A stretch of DNA of 33,807 nucleotides from a virus. Both the position numbers and the translations under genes were made by a program. The notes beneath the pieces are model-generated. The model did not search any database. It saw nothing but the letters and a program-made list of their open reading frames with translations, and was not told the DNA's origin. Below, in pieces: positions 13,391-22,487 of this stretch. The DNA lies in IMG/VR virus record IMGVR_UViG_3300021961_000331, positions 1-33,807 of that record; one strand, written 5' to 3'. The first letter of the stretch is position 1; the number at the start of each line of letters is the position of its first letter.

Positions 13391-14859
13391 CAATTATCCC
13401 CTACGGATGCCTTTAGGTTTGCGGAAACGATCACGGCCTTTATTGGGTCGGTCACCACCACTTCAAAAATGCGGTCACGCGACCAGCCCAGGCGTCGCCA
13501 AATCGCACGGTTTTGATATTGGCCAATTTTGCCAATAGTTATCCAATGTTCGTTTGACCAGGTAGAACCGCCATCATTTGACCATCGCAACATGGCTTGG
13601 GGATCGTCGCCCTGGCCAGTTGTAAGCCCAACACCAGGCTGAAATTGGATTTGGAATTCCTCAAAAAACTGGCGTTGCAAATCCGCGGTCAGGTGAACCG
13701 CACGGCGCAAACGACGAATTGTTGAACCGTTGTCGGCATAAACCGCATTGTCCAGGCTGTAAATTTTGCCATTTTCAAAATCTCCCACCAGGTTTTTGCC
13801 AGCAAAAAACGCATAGCAATTTGAACGGTGGCGATAGTAAGTTCCAGCACCTTCGTTCCAGGAAAGCCATTTGTGCCATTGTTGCGTGGCCAGGTCATAA
13901 ACCCATGTCAGGTCAATCGAAGGGAACGTCACGACATACATTTCGTGTCCTTCGATTTGATAGGTGTAAGCAAACGCGTCGGACACGTCAGCGCCTACCA
14001 GGCTGTTTTCCACCGCGTGGGTTGATGTTCGCACCAGGCTGTAACCATTGATGGCGCCAATAATTGCCTGACCGCGGGTGTCGCGGCTAACAAACATAAA
14101 CGATTCTCCAAACCTGGCAACCGAATATTTGGCGGCGCAGCCGTGTTGCATGGTCGTGCCGCTTACCCGTTGAAACGGAAATGTCGTTAGGCCGGAAATT
14201 ACGTTGCCAACGTCCACCCAAACTTCGGTAGTGACTTCGCCAAGCAAATAAACCTGGCGGTGGTCAACAATCAAAGCCACTAAGTTATCAGGGGCGCCGT
14301 CTTTGCTGCCATAGTTGCCTGTTGTGCTGACTGCAAGGCCAAGGTTAGTCGCCGCCCAATTTTGCGTTCCTGGCTCGTTGTAAATGATGTACGAATCCAC
14401 CGTGTCGGTGGACGTGGCGCCTTGCCAAAGGCCGTCAGATGGCGGCAAAACTGTAAATGTGTTTGTACTTGCAACCCATGTATAACGGTTTCCACCATCC
14501 ACAATATATGCCGTCAAACCATTATTTGTGGTTACGTTGTCGGTAATATCCACCTGGCCGGTGTTGGTGTTTAGCGTTCCAATTTGTGTGGCCACAAAAG
14601 CGGTTGTAACGCTGTAAACAAGATTGCCCACAACAACAACTAAATACTGACTGCCGGACAAAGCCCGCATTCCACGCACTTCCGCTTGATTTAAAGCCAG
14701 TTCTTGAACCAGTCCAGGGGTTGGATACAACGCAACAATGCCGCGGCTTCCAGGCTGCTTTGTGGGGTCAATTTCAGGGTAAAAATTGATGCACTCTTGC
14801 GCGTCTTGGTAGATTGACGGGGCTTCGTAAGAAGCGCCCACGAAACCAAAGTCAGGCAT
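13390..14859 (-). CDS. Gp10-like tail accessory / DNA-stabilisation protein
   Basis: A 489-aa protein with N-terminal FGFVGASYEAPSIYQDAQEC and INFYPEIDPTKQPG, then LYPTPGLVQE, the common start of the P22 gp10 (packaged DNA stabilisation) family. The rest is beta-rich, with repeated aromatic strands ending in RRLGWSRDRIFEVVVTDP. gp10 plugs the portal-gp4 channel and anchors the needle. It follows the gp4-like gene directly (TAATG), the same order as in P22. Confidence 0.85.
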   Translation of the reverse strand: MPDFGFVGASYEAPSIYQDAQECINFYPEIDPTKQPGSRGIVALYPTPGLVQELALNQAEVRGMRALSGSQYLVVVVGNLVYSVTTAFVATQIGTLNTNTGQVDITDNVTTNNGLTAYIVDGGNRYTWVASTNTFTVLPPSDGLWQGATSTDTVDSYIIYNEPGTQNWAATNLGLAVSTTGNYGSKDGAPDNLVALIVDHRQVYLLGEVTTEVWVDVGNVISGLTTFPFQRVSGTTMQHGCAAKYSVARFGESFMFVSRDTRGQAIIGAINGYSLVRTSTHAVENSLVGADVSDAFAYTYQIEGHEMYVVTFPSIDLTWVYDLATQQWHKWLSWNEGAGTYYRHRSNCYAFFAGKNLVGDFENGKIYSLDNAVYADNGSTIRRLRRAVHLTADLQRQFFEEFQIQFQPGVGLTTGQGDDPQAMLRWSNDGGSTWSNEHWITIGKIGQYQNRAIWRRLGWSRDRIFEVVVTDPIKAVIVSANLKASVGDN

Positions 14860-16046
14860 TATGCAAATCCCCCATCCATAATGAAACCGGCATCTTTCGA
14901 TTTGCCCATCAACAATGTGTCAGGGTAACGCGCCACTTGCGGCGGCCGCATATTGGTGCGTTTAATTGTTGCTTTGGCTTGGGCGGCTAGGGAATTTATC
15001 ATGGCCATTTGAACCTGGTTCATCTTGCCGTACATTGGCAGCAAACGTTCAGCCAAACACCAGCGCAACGCGTTGATGTAGCCAGGCGGCAACGCAATGT
15101 CGTCGGTCTGCGCTGTGAAAGTGCGAAATTGCGTATAAGCAAAAATGTGCATTTCGCCTTGGGCGGGGTTTGGCCAAACGTAAATTGTGCCAAGGTTTTC
15201 GCTTGCCTGGTAATAAACGCCTTTTGGCCAAGGGCCGTTCAATTGCTTCAGGCCGATGGATTCGTATTGTTCCAGGGCAAAAATTGCCACGGGGTAATCC
15301 AAGCCGCCCCCATAGATTGGGGCGCCGTTGCTGGTTGTGGTCACGCGCACAAATGCCGATTCCAGCGTAAGCGGGCGTTCGTAATAACCCGAAATTGGAA
15401 AAGGCGTAACAGTCCCCGTCATTGCAATGCTGCCAACAGTTTGTGATACCGAAACGGTATAAGTCCCAACACCACCCGATGCCGATATAACTGCGGTAAT
15501 CGTGGTTCCGCTAGTGACGCCGCTTCCGCTGACAACGCAACCAACACCCAAATAACCAACGGAAATGGCGCTTACCGTAAGGATGGTTCCGCTGATTGAT
15601 CCCGTAAAAATAGGATTTGGCGTTGAAGCATTTTGGCTCAATGTGTAAGTTCCGGCTTCATTGACGTTGCCGCCGCCACCGCTATTGAAATTCACAATCG
15701 TGGTTCCGGCTGAGATGCCAATTCCCGTCAACGTTTGGCCAATGGTGATGGCGCCGGACGTGACGCCGTTGGCCGGAATGGTCAGGGTTTTGCCGCTGAT
15801 CGAACCCGTAAATGTGCAACCCACTTGGCCACCTGGGCCAATGGTGTATTGTGTTTGGTTTTGAACGACGGGAAAAATGATTTCAGTTTTGTAGAAAACC
15901 ATCATGTTTTCGTTCGACCATTGGGCGCACATATCGTTCAACATATCGTAGCCGTCTTGGGCTTCGTCAGCGGTTGGAACCTCACCGGCAGCCAACGCGC
16001 CAATGTCTTTCATTGCGCGGGTAACAATGTCAAATGGCGTTGTCAT
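14859..16046 (-). CDS. Gp4-like tail accessory factor with inserted repeats
   Basis: A 395-aa protein. Residues 1-70 ([20 protein letters not shown], then [18 protein letters not shown]) and 222-395 ([58 protein letters not shown]) form the P22 gp4-type head-tail connector, normally about 170-200 aa. Residues 77-213 are an insertion of two diverged beta repeats, each FTGSISG..LT, then [10 protein letters not shown] and GTYT.S.SQ. They replace the loop between YTIGPGG and the ERPL strand and probably project from the tail hub. Confidence 0.83.
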   Translation of the reverse strand: MTTPFDIVTRAMKDIGALAAGEVPTADEAQDGYDMLNDMCAQWSNENMMVFYKTEIIFPVVQNQTQYTIGPGGQVGCTFTGSISGKTLTIPANGVTSGAITIGQTLTGIGISAGTTIVNFNSGGGGNVNEAGTYTLSQNASTPNPIFTGSISGTILTVSAISVGYLGVGCVVSGSGVTSGTTITAVISASGGVGTYTVSVSQTVGSIAMTGTVTPFPISGYYERPLTLESAFVRVTTTSNGAPIYGGGLDYPVAIFALEQYESIGLKQLNGPWPKGVYYQASENLGTIYVWPNPAQGEMHIFAYTQFRTFTAQTDDIALPPGYINALRWCLAERLLPMYGKMNQVQMAMINSLAAQAKATIKRTNMRPPQVARYPDTLLMGKSKDAGFIMDGGFA

Positions 16047-16076
16047 TTTGTGCCTTAAAAATTTATCGTAATAAAA

Positions 16077-16247
16077 TTACGCTAATTGTTCATCAGTAGG
16101 TTTTGCAAGTGTTTTGTGATCCCATTTTGCAAGATAGTCTCCATTACCATCGGAATCATTTTGCAGAATGATAGTACCGTTGGCAAACACTTCGGGCGTG
16201 TCTTTTAACTCAGGATAAATTGCGATGATTTTGTCATAAAGCGACAT
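16077..16247 (-). CDS. XkdW-like small tail protein
   Basis: A 56-aa protein starting MSLYDKIIAIYPEL with a central IILQNDSDGNGDYLAKWDH segment. This matches the short phage tail-region proteins of the XkdW type (YPEL start, LQ.DSDG..YIAKW). The SD AGGAGAG is consensus and the stop is TAA at 16077-16079. It sits between the tail spike and the gp4-like gene. Confidence 0.75.
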   Translation of the reverse strand: MSLYDKIIAIYPELKDTPEVFANGTIILQNDSDGNGDYLAKWDHKTLAKPTDEQLA

Positions 16248-16259
16248 TTTTCTCTCCTA

Positions 16260-18095
16260 TTAAGTGTTTCTGACGTATTCAATTTGCAGACTGCATTGAT
16301 TGAATCCAGGCGTGTAACTCTGTGTTGAACCACTGTCTTGATAGATGTAAATTTCAAAATAATCAGTGCTTCCATTTGCATATTGCAAACAATCAACAAC
16401 AGCACCAATGTTGGCTGTGTTTAATTGCTGACCTCTAAAATTTTCAGCCCCGTTTTGATAAACAGAAATCCAAAATGCAGTTCCCGCTGCGGGAAAACCA
16501 TTTACTCGTGCGCTAAGTCTGTAATAACCCGCAATAGTCGGGGTAAACCGACTTGTGACTATGTTGAAGTTTTGATTTGTATCCCACGGCTCTTGGTCAA
16601 AAATTATTTTGGTAAACGTAACATTTGGAACACTTAATGTGGTTGTTGTATTTGTATATGCAAATACAGTAGGTGCTGTTCCAGTTGCCAATTGTGGGCT
16701 TGCAAAATGAGTACCAGCGTATTTGTTGATTGTTCCAGCACCTAATGGAATATAGGTGTTATTTTTTTCAACAAAGTTTCCATTGTCTAAACTTGCGTTG
16801 ATGTAAAAAAGTGTGTTTGTGTTTCCAGTATTTGCACCATAAGCCAACCAACAATCTTCAACAACGATGTTTGCCCATGGGCCAGTTGCGTAAAGCAAAG
16901 CACCTATTGCAACATCATATCCGTTGTATTCAAAATAAGTTTGTTTGAAATGAACCAATCGAGAAGACGCGCCCCCTGGTGCATCACCAACATAAACACC
17001 ATATCCGTTGTTGGATTCAATAATGCCGCCAATCCAAGAAACGACAGATGCGCCTTGCACCTTAATGCCGCCAGCGTCACTACCAAAACCGCTGATAGAA
17101 CCACCATTGTGGCGAGAATCACATTGAAAGAATGTCACTCCATTTGGGCCACCAAGGTCGCCCGGAATAACCGTATTCAAGAACACGCCAAGCCTACCAT
17201 TGTAATGAAACTTGCATTGCGAATATCGAGTTGCCCACGCATAACGATGGTACAAACCATGTCGTCCATTGTTATATGAATAGACGTTGAAGAAATGGCA
17301 ATACGCTACATTTCCAGTGTTTGTTGATGTGTTGTAAAGGCTAATGCCATCACGACTAGATGCGTTTCCAGAACCATCTATGGAAAAGTTTTCAAATGTT
17401 GTGTAGTAAACCGATCCACTTAAATCAAGTGCATCGCCTGTGCCGTAGTTTTTAATCACGGAAACCATTGGCCCATCGCCACGAATTGAACAACTTGCAG
17501 CAATTGCGGTTGTAATTTTGTATATTCCAAAAGGAATATACATTGACAAACCATTGTTAGTGCAATATGTGGCGCAAGCCTGAATTGCGGTTGTGTCATT
17601 TGTTGAATTATCACCGACAGCGCCAAAATCTTTAACGCTAACCATTTCTTGAAATTTTTGATGAACAGTTTTTCCAACCGAACCAGTTAAATTTCCTGAA
17701 GAATTAGATTGACGAAAACCGACCAGCGCATCGCCTTTTGCAACATTAGATGTATTGGCCAAATCTGCTTCAAATGCGGTTAACAATGCAGCAATTGAAG
17801 AAACATCGTTAACGCCAACAATATTGTCATAAGTCCCCAAAGTCACACCAGCCGATGTTTTAAGGACAAACTTATAAGTACTTCCAGTAGTTAGCCAAAC
17901 CTCATTAACTCGACCAGCCGAATCCAAAACGATTGGGTTTGTATTTGCAATTAAGCCCGTGCTGCTGGTGTAAGTCACGGCTGGCGTGGTGGTTCCGGCC
18001 GTGTACGAATACAACAAACCACCAGCAAGAGGAACGCCATTGTTGTCAAAAAATTGCCAGCCAGCGCCCGCAAAATAAGAAATATTTACAGTCAT
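16260..18095 (-). CDS. Tail spike (pectate-lyase-like) with C1q-like tip
   Basis: A 611-aa protein. The N-terminal 120 residues are a head-binding-like beta domain (FFDNNGVPLAGGLLYSYTAG). VSVKDFGAVGDNSTNDTTAI (about 153-172) opens a right-handed beta-helix of the pectate-lyase superfamily, typical of depolymerase spikes. Residues about 470-611 form a jelly-roll tip with TPTIAGYYRL and QNGAENFRGQQL. That tip is paralogous to the end of the neighbouring fibre at 18098. Codon choice is visibly more AT-rich than in flanking genes, suggesting separate acquisition. It likely cleaves or binds a surface polysaccharide. Confidence 0.85.
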   Translation of the reverse strand: MTVNISYFAGAGWQFFDNNGVPLAGGLLYSYTAGTTTPAVTYTSSTGLIANTNPIVLDSAGRVNEVWLTTGSTYKFVLKTSAGVTLGTYDNIVGVNDVSSIAALLTAFEADLANTSNVAKGDALVGFRQSNSSGNLTGSVGKTVHQKFQEMVSVKDFGAVGDNSTNDTTAIQACATYCTNNGLSMYIPFGIYKITTAIAASCSIRGDGPMVSVIKNYGTGDALDLSGSVYYTTFENFSIDGSGNASSRDGISLYNTSTNTGNVAYCHFFNVYSYNNGRHGLYHRYAWATRYSQCKFHYNGRLGVFLNTVIPGDLGGPNGVTFFQCDSRHNGGSISGFGSDAGGIKVQGASVVSWIGGIIESNNGYGVYVGDAPGGASSRLVHFKQTYFEYNGYDVAIGALLYATGPWANIVVEDCWLAYGANTGNTNTLFYINASLDNGNFVEKNNTYIPLGAGTINKYAGTHFASPQLATGTAPTVFAYTNTTTTLSVPNVTFTKIIFDQEPWDTNQNFNIVTSRFTPTIAGYYRLSARVNGFPAAGTAFWISVYQNGAENFRGQQLNTANIGAVVDCLQYANGSTDYFEIYIYQDSGSTQSYTPGFNQCSLQIEYVRNT

Positions 18096-18097
18096 TT

Positions 18098-19108
18098 TTA
18101 ACCCTTACGAATAATTGAACCGCCAAAATAGCATAAACCCGCGCCTGGGTTGTATGTTTGGCTTATGCCAGTTGATTGAAACAATCTCAATTCCAAATAA
18201 TCTGTCGAACCGTTCATCGAGACAATTCCATTAACGCTAAGTCCAAAAAACAAACCAGCATCAACATAAGCGGGGCCGCGCAAATATTCAGAACCATTTT
18301 TGAAAATTGAAAGAAAACAATTTCCACCACCCGCTGGAAAATAATTTGCTACCGCACTAATTTGATAATAGCCAGCAACATTTGGGGTAAATCTGTAAGT
18401 TGTTGTGTTGAAATTTGTTGCCGTGTCAAATGTTGTTGTATTTATTGGTAAAACCGTATATGTTGCTGTCGCAATATTGATGCTTGCATTTTGGTAAGCC
18501 AAAAATGTTGGCCCACTATTGTTTACATCAATTGAACCACCAAGACTTACAGATGTGCCATTGATGGTGATGCTTGAATTTGCTAAGTTTGCATTTGGCA
18601 AAGAACCAGTAACGCCGTTTGATAAATCAATTTGCGCCCAGGCTGGATTGTTGCTGGCGCCAGTATTTGACAAATATCTAGTGGCTGTTGTGTTTTTGGC
18701 CAAACGCGCCAAAATATTAGCGGCAGACGCATAAAGCAAATCGCCCTGGGTGGTCAAAACGGAAGTGGCCGAAGGCTGCCAGGATGGCGCCGTAGCGCCA
18801 GCGTTGACTTGCAATGCTTGATATGCAGTTCCAATTGCCAACTTTGACAATGTTGTGCCGGTTACGTAATAAAGCAAATCGCCCGCGGTATATGAAGTCA
18901 AGCCAGTGCCGCCCGCGGTTGTTGGCGTGGTTTTCCAGCCAATTACCTGGATTGCGTTGGCATTGTCTTTATAAAACAATTTGCCATCGGTAATGTTGAT
19001 GGCCAGTTCCGATCCCAACGTGCTGTTGGTTAAATTTCCAACAGCGGGCGCGTTTGTGGTCGTGCTGCTGCTGTAAATTAAAATTGGTGTAAAGCCGGTT
19101 TGCGCCAT
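18098..19108 (-). CDS. Tail fibre with C1q-like C-terminal domain
   Basis: A 336-aa protein. N-terminal fibre repeats contain TAGGTGLTSYTAGDLLYYVT and LTTQGDLLYASAANILARLA. Residues about 195-336 are a jelly-roll domain: TATYTVLPINTTTFD, then YRFTPNVAGYYQISAVANYF and FKNGSEYLRGPAY. The domain is shared with the downstream spike at about the same spacing. Such C1q/TNF-like tips trimerise and bind receptors. Its first half has the genome's usual GC level, whereas the tip is AT-rich. Confidence 0.82.
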   Translation of the reverse strand: MAQTGFTPILIYSSSTTTNAPAVGNLTNSTLGSELAINITDGKLFYKDNANAIQVIGWKTTPTTAGGTGLTSYTAGDLLYYVTGTTLSKLAIGTAYQALQVNAGATAPSWQPSATSVLTTQGDLLYASAANILARLAKNTTATRYLSNTGASNNPAWAQIDLSNGVTGSLPNANLANSSITINGTSVSLGGSIDVNNSGPTFLAYQNASINIATATYTVLPINTTTFDTATNFNTTTYRFTPNVAGYYQISAVANYFPAGGGNCFLSIFKNGSEYLRGPAYVDAGLFFGLSVNGIVSMNGSTDYLELRLFQSTGISQTYNPGAGLCYFGGSIIRKG

Positions 19109-19111
19109 CTT

Positions 19112-19429
19112 TTAAATCTCCGGTGTGAACGTTTGGGGCGCCCAGGGAAGCGGTGTAACGCGCTGCGCCTTCAAAGCGGCCAATTGTTCGTTCAGACGCT
19201 TTTCAATCATGTTGGCGCCGTCTTTTATGGTTTCGGCTTGAACCCAGGCCACGATCATGTCTTCCGTCACGTCTGCAAATGCGACGTTCAGTTTTGGCTC
19301 TTGGAACGTCCAAAAACCTTCCGTTTCAACAACCAAATCCTTGTCGCTGACGGAAGCAAAGTATTTTGCCCTGGTAATCAGTTCACCATCGGATGAATCA
19401 ATGCCCAGAATTTTCCATTTTGTTGTCAT
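19112..19429 (-). CDS. Small fibre-associated protein (DUF7936-like)
   Basis: A 105-aa protein starting MTTKWKILGIDSSDGELITR, with DVTEDMIVAWVQAE (about 56-70) and a C-terminal PLPWAP. The layout (a beta-sandwich-like first half, then a VTEDMIVAWV helix and a LPW end) resembles small proteins found next to phage tail fibres. It starts in a TAATG junction with the upstream fibre. It may be an assembly factor or a minor tail protein. Confidence 0.65.
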   Translation of the reverse strand: MTTKWKILGIDSSDGELITRAKYFASVSDKDLVVETEGFWTFQEPKLNVAFADVTEDMIVAWVQAETIKDGANMIEKRLNEQLAALKAQRVTPLPWAPQTFTPEI

Positions 19430-21561
19430 TAGAATGTGCCCCCGCCAGTTCCACCGATCATGGTCAAAACACCGGTCGATGGGTTGAATTTCAGTTTAGT
19501 CGATGACACGTAATTGGGCAAATTTCCAGTGGTACTGGTCACCCAGGTTGGGTACATATCTGCGTTCGTTGTCGTGTCGTCAATGATTGCAATGTTTGTT
19601 GCGTTTGTTGCGTTTGTTGCACTTGCCGCGCTGCCATCAATCGACACACCGTTCAATGTTTGGCTGGCGCTGGTGCGGTTCAACGCAATGCCGGTCGTAC
19701 CAATGTAAACGGTCGAATTGCCCAACACGGTCGAAGGGATCGTGCCGGTCAGTTGGCCAGCCGGAATGCTGGTCAGGCTGGCAGCCGATCCGCTGAACAC
19801 CGTGGCCGACAATGTGCCGGTGGACGGATTGAATTGGAATTTCGTGCTGCTGACGTATTCGGTCGCCAGGTTGCCGGTCGTTTGATTGGCAAAAAGCGGA
19901 TACCTGGTTGCGTTGGTCGTCGTGTCGTCGGTCACCGTCGCGTAGGCGGTCGGCGTCACCCAGGAAGGGGCCGAAGTCCCGTTCGATTGCAGCACCTTGT
20001 TTGCGTCACCGGCTGCGGAAGCCAGGAACGCGGTGACACCCGTTGCCGATTGGTAAGGGATGCTGGCCGCCGCACCGCCAGCCAGGTTTGAAGCCGTGCC
20101 GGTGATGTTGATTGCAGCCGTGCCGGTCAGGTTTGTGACTGTTCCGCTGGATGGTGTACCCAAAGCCCCGCCATTGACCACAAAAGCGCCCGCGCTGCCC
20201 GTATTCACGCCCAGGGCTGTAACCACCCCTATGCCGGTTGTAATCGTGCCAGGGGCCGCGCCAGCCCCGCCGCCGATCATCAAAGCATTGGCAGCCAAAA
20301 CGGCCGATGATGCCCAGGTCGTGCCGCTTGAAAAATACGGAATGCCGCCGCTGGTTCCGGCGATTGTCAGCGCCAGCGTTCCCGATCCGGTGATTGGCGA
20401 ACCGCCAACCGAAATGATGCCGCCGGTAAATGTTTGGGACACCGATGTGACGGTTCCCGTTGTGGGCGTCGCCCAGGAAGGAACACCCGCGGCCAAGGTA
20501 AGCACCTGGCCATTTGATCCAGCCGCCAGGAATGCGGTAGTATCGGCTGCGCTTTGGTATGGAACCGAACCGGCTGCACCACCGGCCAAGTTTGTGGCCT
20601 TTGTGGCCGTGCCAGCGTTGCCGGACACCGAACCGGTGATCGTGTTGGTCACCGTCAGGTTGGTCAAAGTTCCCAAACCCGTAATTCCGGAATAAGAACC
20701 CGACAACCTGGCGGTGTCAAATGTGCCGCTGGTGATTTGCGTGGCAGCAATCGCAATGCTGGTGCTGGCCGCCAAAGTCAATTGGCCCTGGGCGTTCACC
20801 GTAAACGTGGCCACCTGGGAAGCCGAACCATAAGCGGCTGCGGTCACCGCGGTGTTGGTGATGCTGAATGTGTTGCCGGTCAGGGTTAACCCTGTTCCAG
20901 CCAAATAAGAACCAGCGCCCGAAAATTGCGACCAGGTGATTGGCGTCACGTCAATTGTGCCGCCCTGGTTAGATGTGCAAACCCAACCGGTATCACTTAG
21001 GGTTGTCCCTGATTCAATAAACGTGAACGCGCTTGGCACTTCGGCCCAAGTGTTCATGTCGGCGCTGCGCGTCCATCCGCTGGCGCTGGCCACATAAATG
21101 CCGTTGGCTGCCTGGTTGGTTTGGTTTTTAACCAGGATGCGGTCGCCCGCGGTCAGCGTTGCAGCCCAATCGCCACCAGCCTGGACAGCCAAGCCAGACA
21201 GCGTGATGTTATTTGTGGTCGCGTAAACGCATGACGCTTTCACGTCCAAACCTTGGGCGACGGAATCGACGTAAGCCTTATTGGCAATGTCTAGGTCGGC
21301 TGAAGGGGTTGTGGCCACCTGGCCGGTGGTTGCGTAAATGCTGGTGAAATAACCGGCTGCTGGCGCGGTTCCACCAATCACGGACGAATCAATCGTGCTG
21401 TTGGTAATCGTCAACCCTGATTGAATCGGGCTGATCGGGGGGAAAAATAAACTTCCCGCGGGGCCGACGAACGCAATTAGTTCAAACGTCGGTTCAGGTT
21501 TGAAAAGTCCCTGAACCGGTTTGATGTTCGTCGTGTTCGTAACAGCGGTGCTGTTCGACAT
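19429..21561 (-). CDS. Long tail fibre protein
   Basis: A 710-aa protein. A short N-terminus (VQGLFKPEPTFELIAFVGPA) is followed by a conserved fibre module, SADLDIANKAYVDSVAQGLD, then ILVKNQTNQAANGIY and SGWTRSADMNTWAEV. The remainder consists of repeated Gly/Thr/Ser units: LAGGAAGSVPYQSA (about 328) is repeated as LAGGAAASIPYQSA (about 498), and DDTTTNATRYPLF is repeated as DDTTTNADMYPTW near the end. It ends GGTGGGTF with no visible S74 chaperone domain. Probably a trimeric receptor-contacting fibre. Confidence 0.85.
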   Translation of the reverse strand: MSNSTAVTNTTNIKPVQGLFKPEPTFELIAFVGPAGSLFFPPISPIQSGLTITNSTIDSSVIGGTAPAAGYFTSIYATTGQVATTPSADLDIANKAYVDSVAQGLDVKASCVYATTNNITLSGLAVQAGGDWAATLTAGDRILVKNQTNQAANGIYVASASGWTRSADMNTWAEVPSAFTFIESGTTLSDTGWVCTSNQGGTIDVTPITWSQFSGAGSYLAGTGLTLTGNTFSITNTAVTAAAYGSASQVATFTVNAQGQLTLAASTSIAIAATQITSGTFDTARLSGSYSGITGLGTLTNLTVTNTITGSVSGNAGTATKATNLAGGAAGSVPYQSAADTTAFLAAGSNGQVLTLAAGVPSWATPTTGTVTSVSQTFTGGIISVGGSPITGSGTLALTIAGTSGGIPYFSSGTTWASSAVLAANALMIGGGAGAAPGTITTGIGVVTALGVNTGSAGAFVVNGGALGTPSSGTVTNLTGTAAINITGTASNLAGGAAASIPYQSATGVTAFLASAAGDANKVLQSNGTSAPSWVTPTAYATVTDDTTTNATRYPLFANQTTGNLATEYVSSTKFQFNPSTGTLSATVFSGSAASLTSIPAGQLTGTIPSTVLGNSTVYIGTTGIALNRTSASQTLNGVSIDGSAASATNATNATNIAIIDDTTTNADMYPTWVTSTTGNLPNYVSSTKLKFNPSTGVLTMIGGTGGGTF

Positions 21562-21570
21562 GGCGCCCCC

Positions 21571-21912
21571 TTAATCTGCTTGGATGGGGCAAATGTAAAG
21601 TGTGTTTGTGCCGCTGCTAATCGCCTTGATGTAGAACGGGCCTTTGGGCGCCGCAATAATCAGGGGAAAATTCATGCCGCCAGGTAACACGTAAGAACCG
21701 GAAGTGCCGGTGGTGGCCACTTTCGGGGTCACCAGGTTGGCCGATTCGGGCGCCATTTCAATGGCTGCAACGCCGGTTCCAACATTCAACAAACTGACAT
21801 AGTTTGTTTGATCGTTGGTCGATGGAACGATTTGCAAAGCCGCCGACGCTGATGTTGTCAAGTCAAGCGCATAGGTTGGCCCGCTTGTTCTAATGGCTGA
21901 TAAATTGACCAT
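21571..21912 (-). CDS. Small virion or tail protein, unknown
   Basis: A 113-aa beta-rich protein (MVNLSAIRTSGPTYALDL start, LPGGMNFPLIIAAPKGPFYI near the end). It is the first gene after the terminator/promoter pair and precedes the long fibre. Length and Gly/Thr/Ser composition fit a small structural protein such as a fibre adaptor or head decoration. No family is recognised. Confidence 0.65.
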   Translation of the reverse strand: MVNLSAIRTSGPTYALDLTTSASAALQIVPSTNDQTNYVSLLNVGTGVAAIEMAPESANLVTPKVATTGTSGSYVLPGGMNFPLIIAAPKGPFYIKAISSGTNTLYICPIQAD

Positions 21913-21938
21913 TTTTAACCCTTTCCCGTGTTTTGAAA

Positions 21939-21944
21939 ATTATA
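21939..21944 (-). promoter_or_regulatory. Candidate tail-module promoter (-10 TATAAT)
   Basis: The complement of 21939-21944 is a perfect TATAAT, 27 bases upstream of the 21912 start and just after the terminator's T-tract. No good -35 is visible at 16-18 bp, so this would be weak or activator-dependent. Confidence 0.4.
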
Positions 21945-21957
21945 GTGCCGACCATAG

Positions 21958-21985
21958 AAAAAAAGCCACCCCTTTTGAGGGCGGC
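21958..21985 (-). terminator. Intrinsic terminator after coat module
   Basis: On the minus strand GCCGCCCT-CAAAA-GGGGTGGC forms an 8-bp stem (two G-U pairs) with a 5-base loop. It is followed directly by seven T. It lies after the 22007-22429 gene and would limit coat-operon transcripts from entering the tail genes. Confidence 0.8.
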
Positions 21986-22006
21986 CTTCTTTCACTTCAT
22001 GCCATA

Positions 22007-22429
22007 TTAAGGCAAGAATGTCAGGTCGTAACCGTAGATGAACACATCGGCGGTTGCGGCTGCGCCCTGGGCGGTAGTGTTGCGAATGTAAAGGGGTGTG
22101 CCCGATACTGCGTCGGTTGACGTAGCGGCGGTAACAACCACTTTCGCGGGGGCGCTGTTGCCGGTCAAGGCATAAGCGGTTTTGACAGCCGTACCGGTTG
22201 CGCCTGGGCCTGTGTAAACGGCCAGTTGGGCCGTAGTCAGGTTAACGGACGCGTTGGTGACGATGATGCTTTGAACGCTGACGCTACCGGCCACCAGGAT
22301 GGGGGCAACGGTGTCGGCGACTGCGTTCAGGTTCACGCCTTGGGCCGAAGCAATCAGGCGAAGTGCCTGGTTCGTTGCTAGGGGGGTAGGGTGATTTGTG
22401 GTGGTTGATGCTGGCCCTGGATTGCTCAT
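22007..22429 (-). CDS. Putative head-decoration or minor virion protein
   Basis: A 140-aa protein directly after the coat gene. The N-terminus MSNPGPASTTTNHPTPLATN is disordered. The rest is a beta-sandwich-like Ala/Val/Thr-rich fold (VSVQSIIVTNASVNLTTAQL, then GTPLYIRNTTAQ). The position right after the major capsid gene and before a terminator suggests a capsid-associated protein made in quantity. Unproven. Confidence 0.65.
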   Translation of the reverse strand: MSNPGPASTTTNHPTPLATNQALRLIASAQGVNLNAVADTVAPILVAGSVSVQSIIVTNASVNLTTAQLAVYTGPGATGTAVKTAYALTGNSAPAKVVVTAATSTDAVSGTPLYIRNTTAQGAAATADVFIYGYDLTFLP

Positions 22430-22451
22430 GTTAATTTCTCCAAATTAGGTT

Positions 22452-22487
22452 TAATGAAGGGCGACCGAAGCCGCCCCCGTTTCATTA
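22452..22487 (-). promoter_or_regulatory. Long hairpin at coat gene stop
   Basis: On the minus strand GGGCGGC-TTCG-GTCGCCC (22459-22476) is a 7-bp stem capped by a UUCG tetraloop. Outer arms TTCATTA and TAATGAA (22481-22487 and 22452-22458) add 7 more pairs with a 4-base bulge. The structure includes the coat stop codon. No T-tract follows, so it is not a classical terminator; it may stabilise mRNA or lower downstream translation. Confidence 0.7.

Noticed and set aside
19660-20695. Plus-strand frames inside the 710-aa fibre gene
   Set aside because: Low-complexity reverse reading of Gly/Thr repeats; no start signal.
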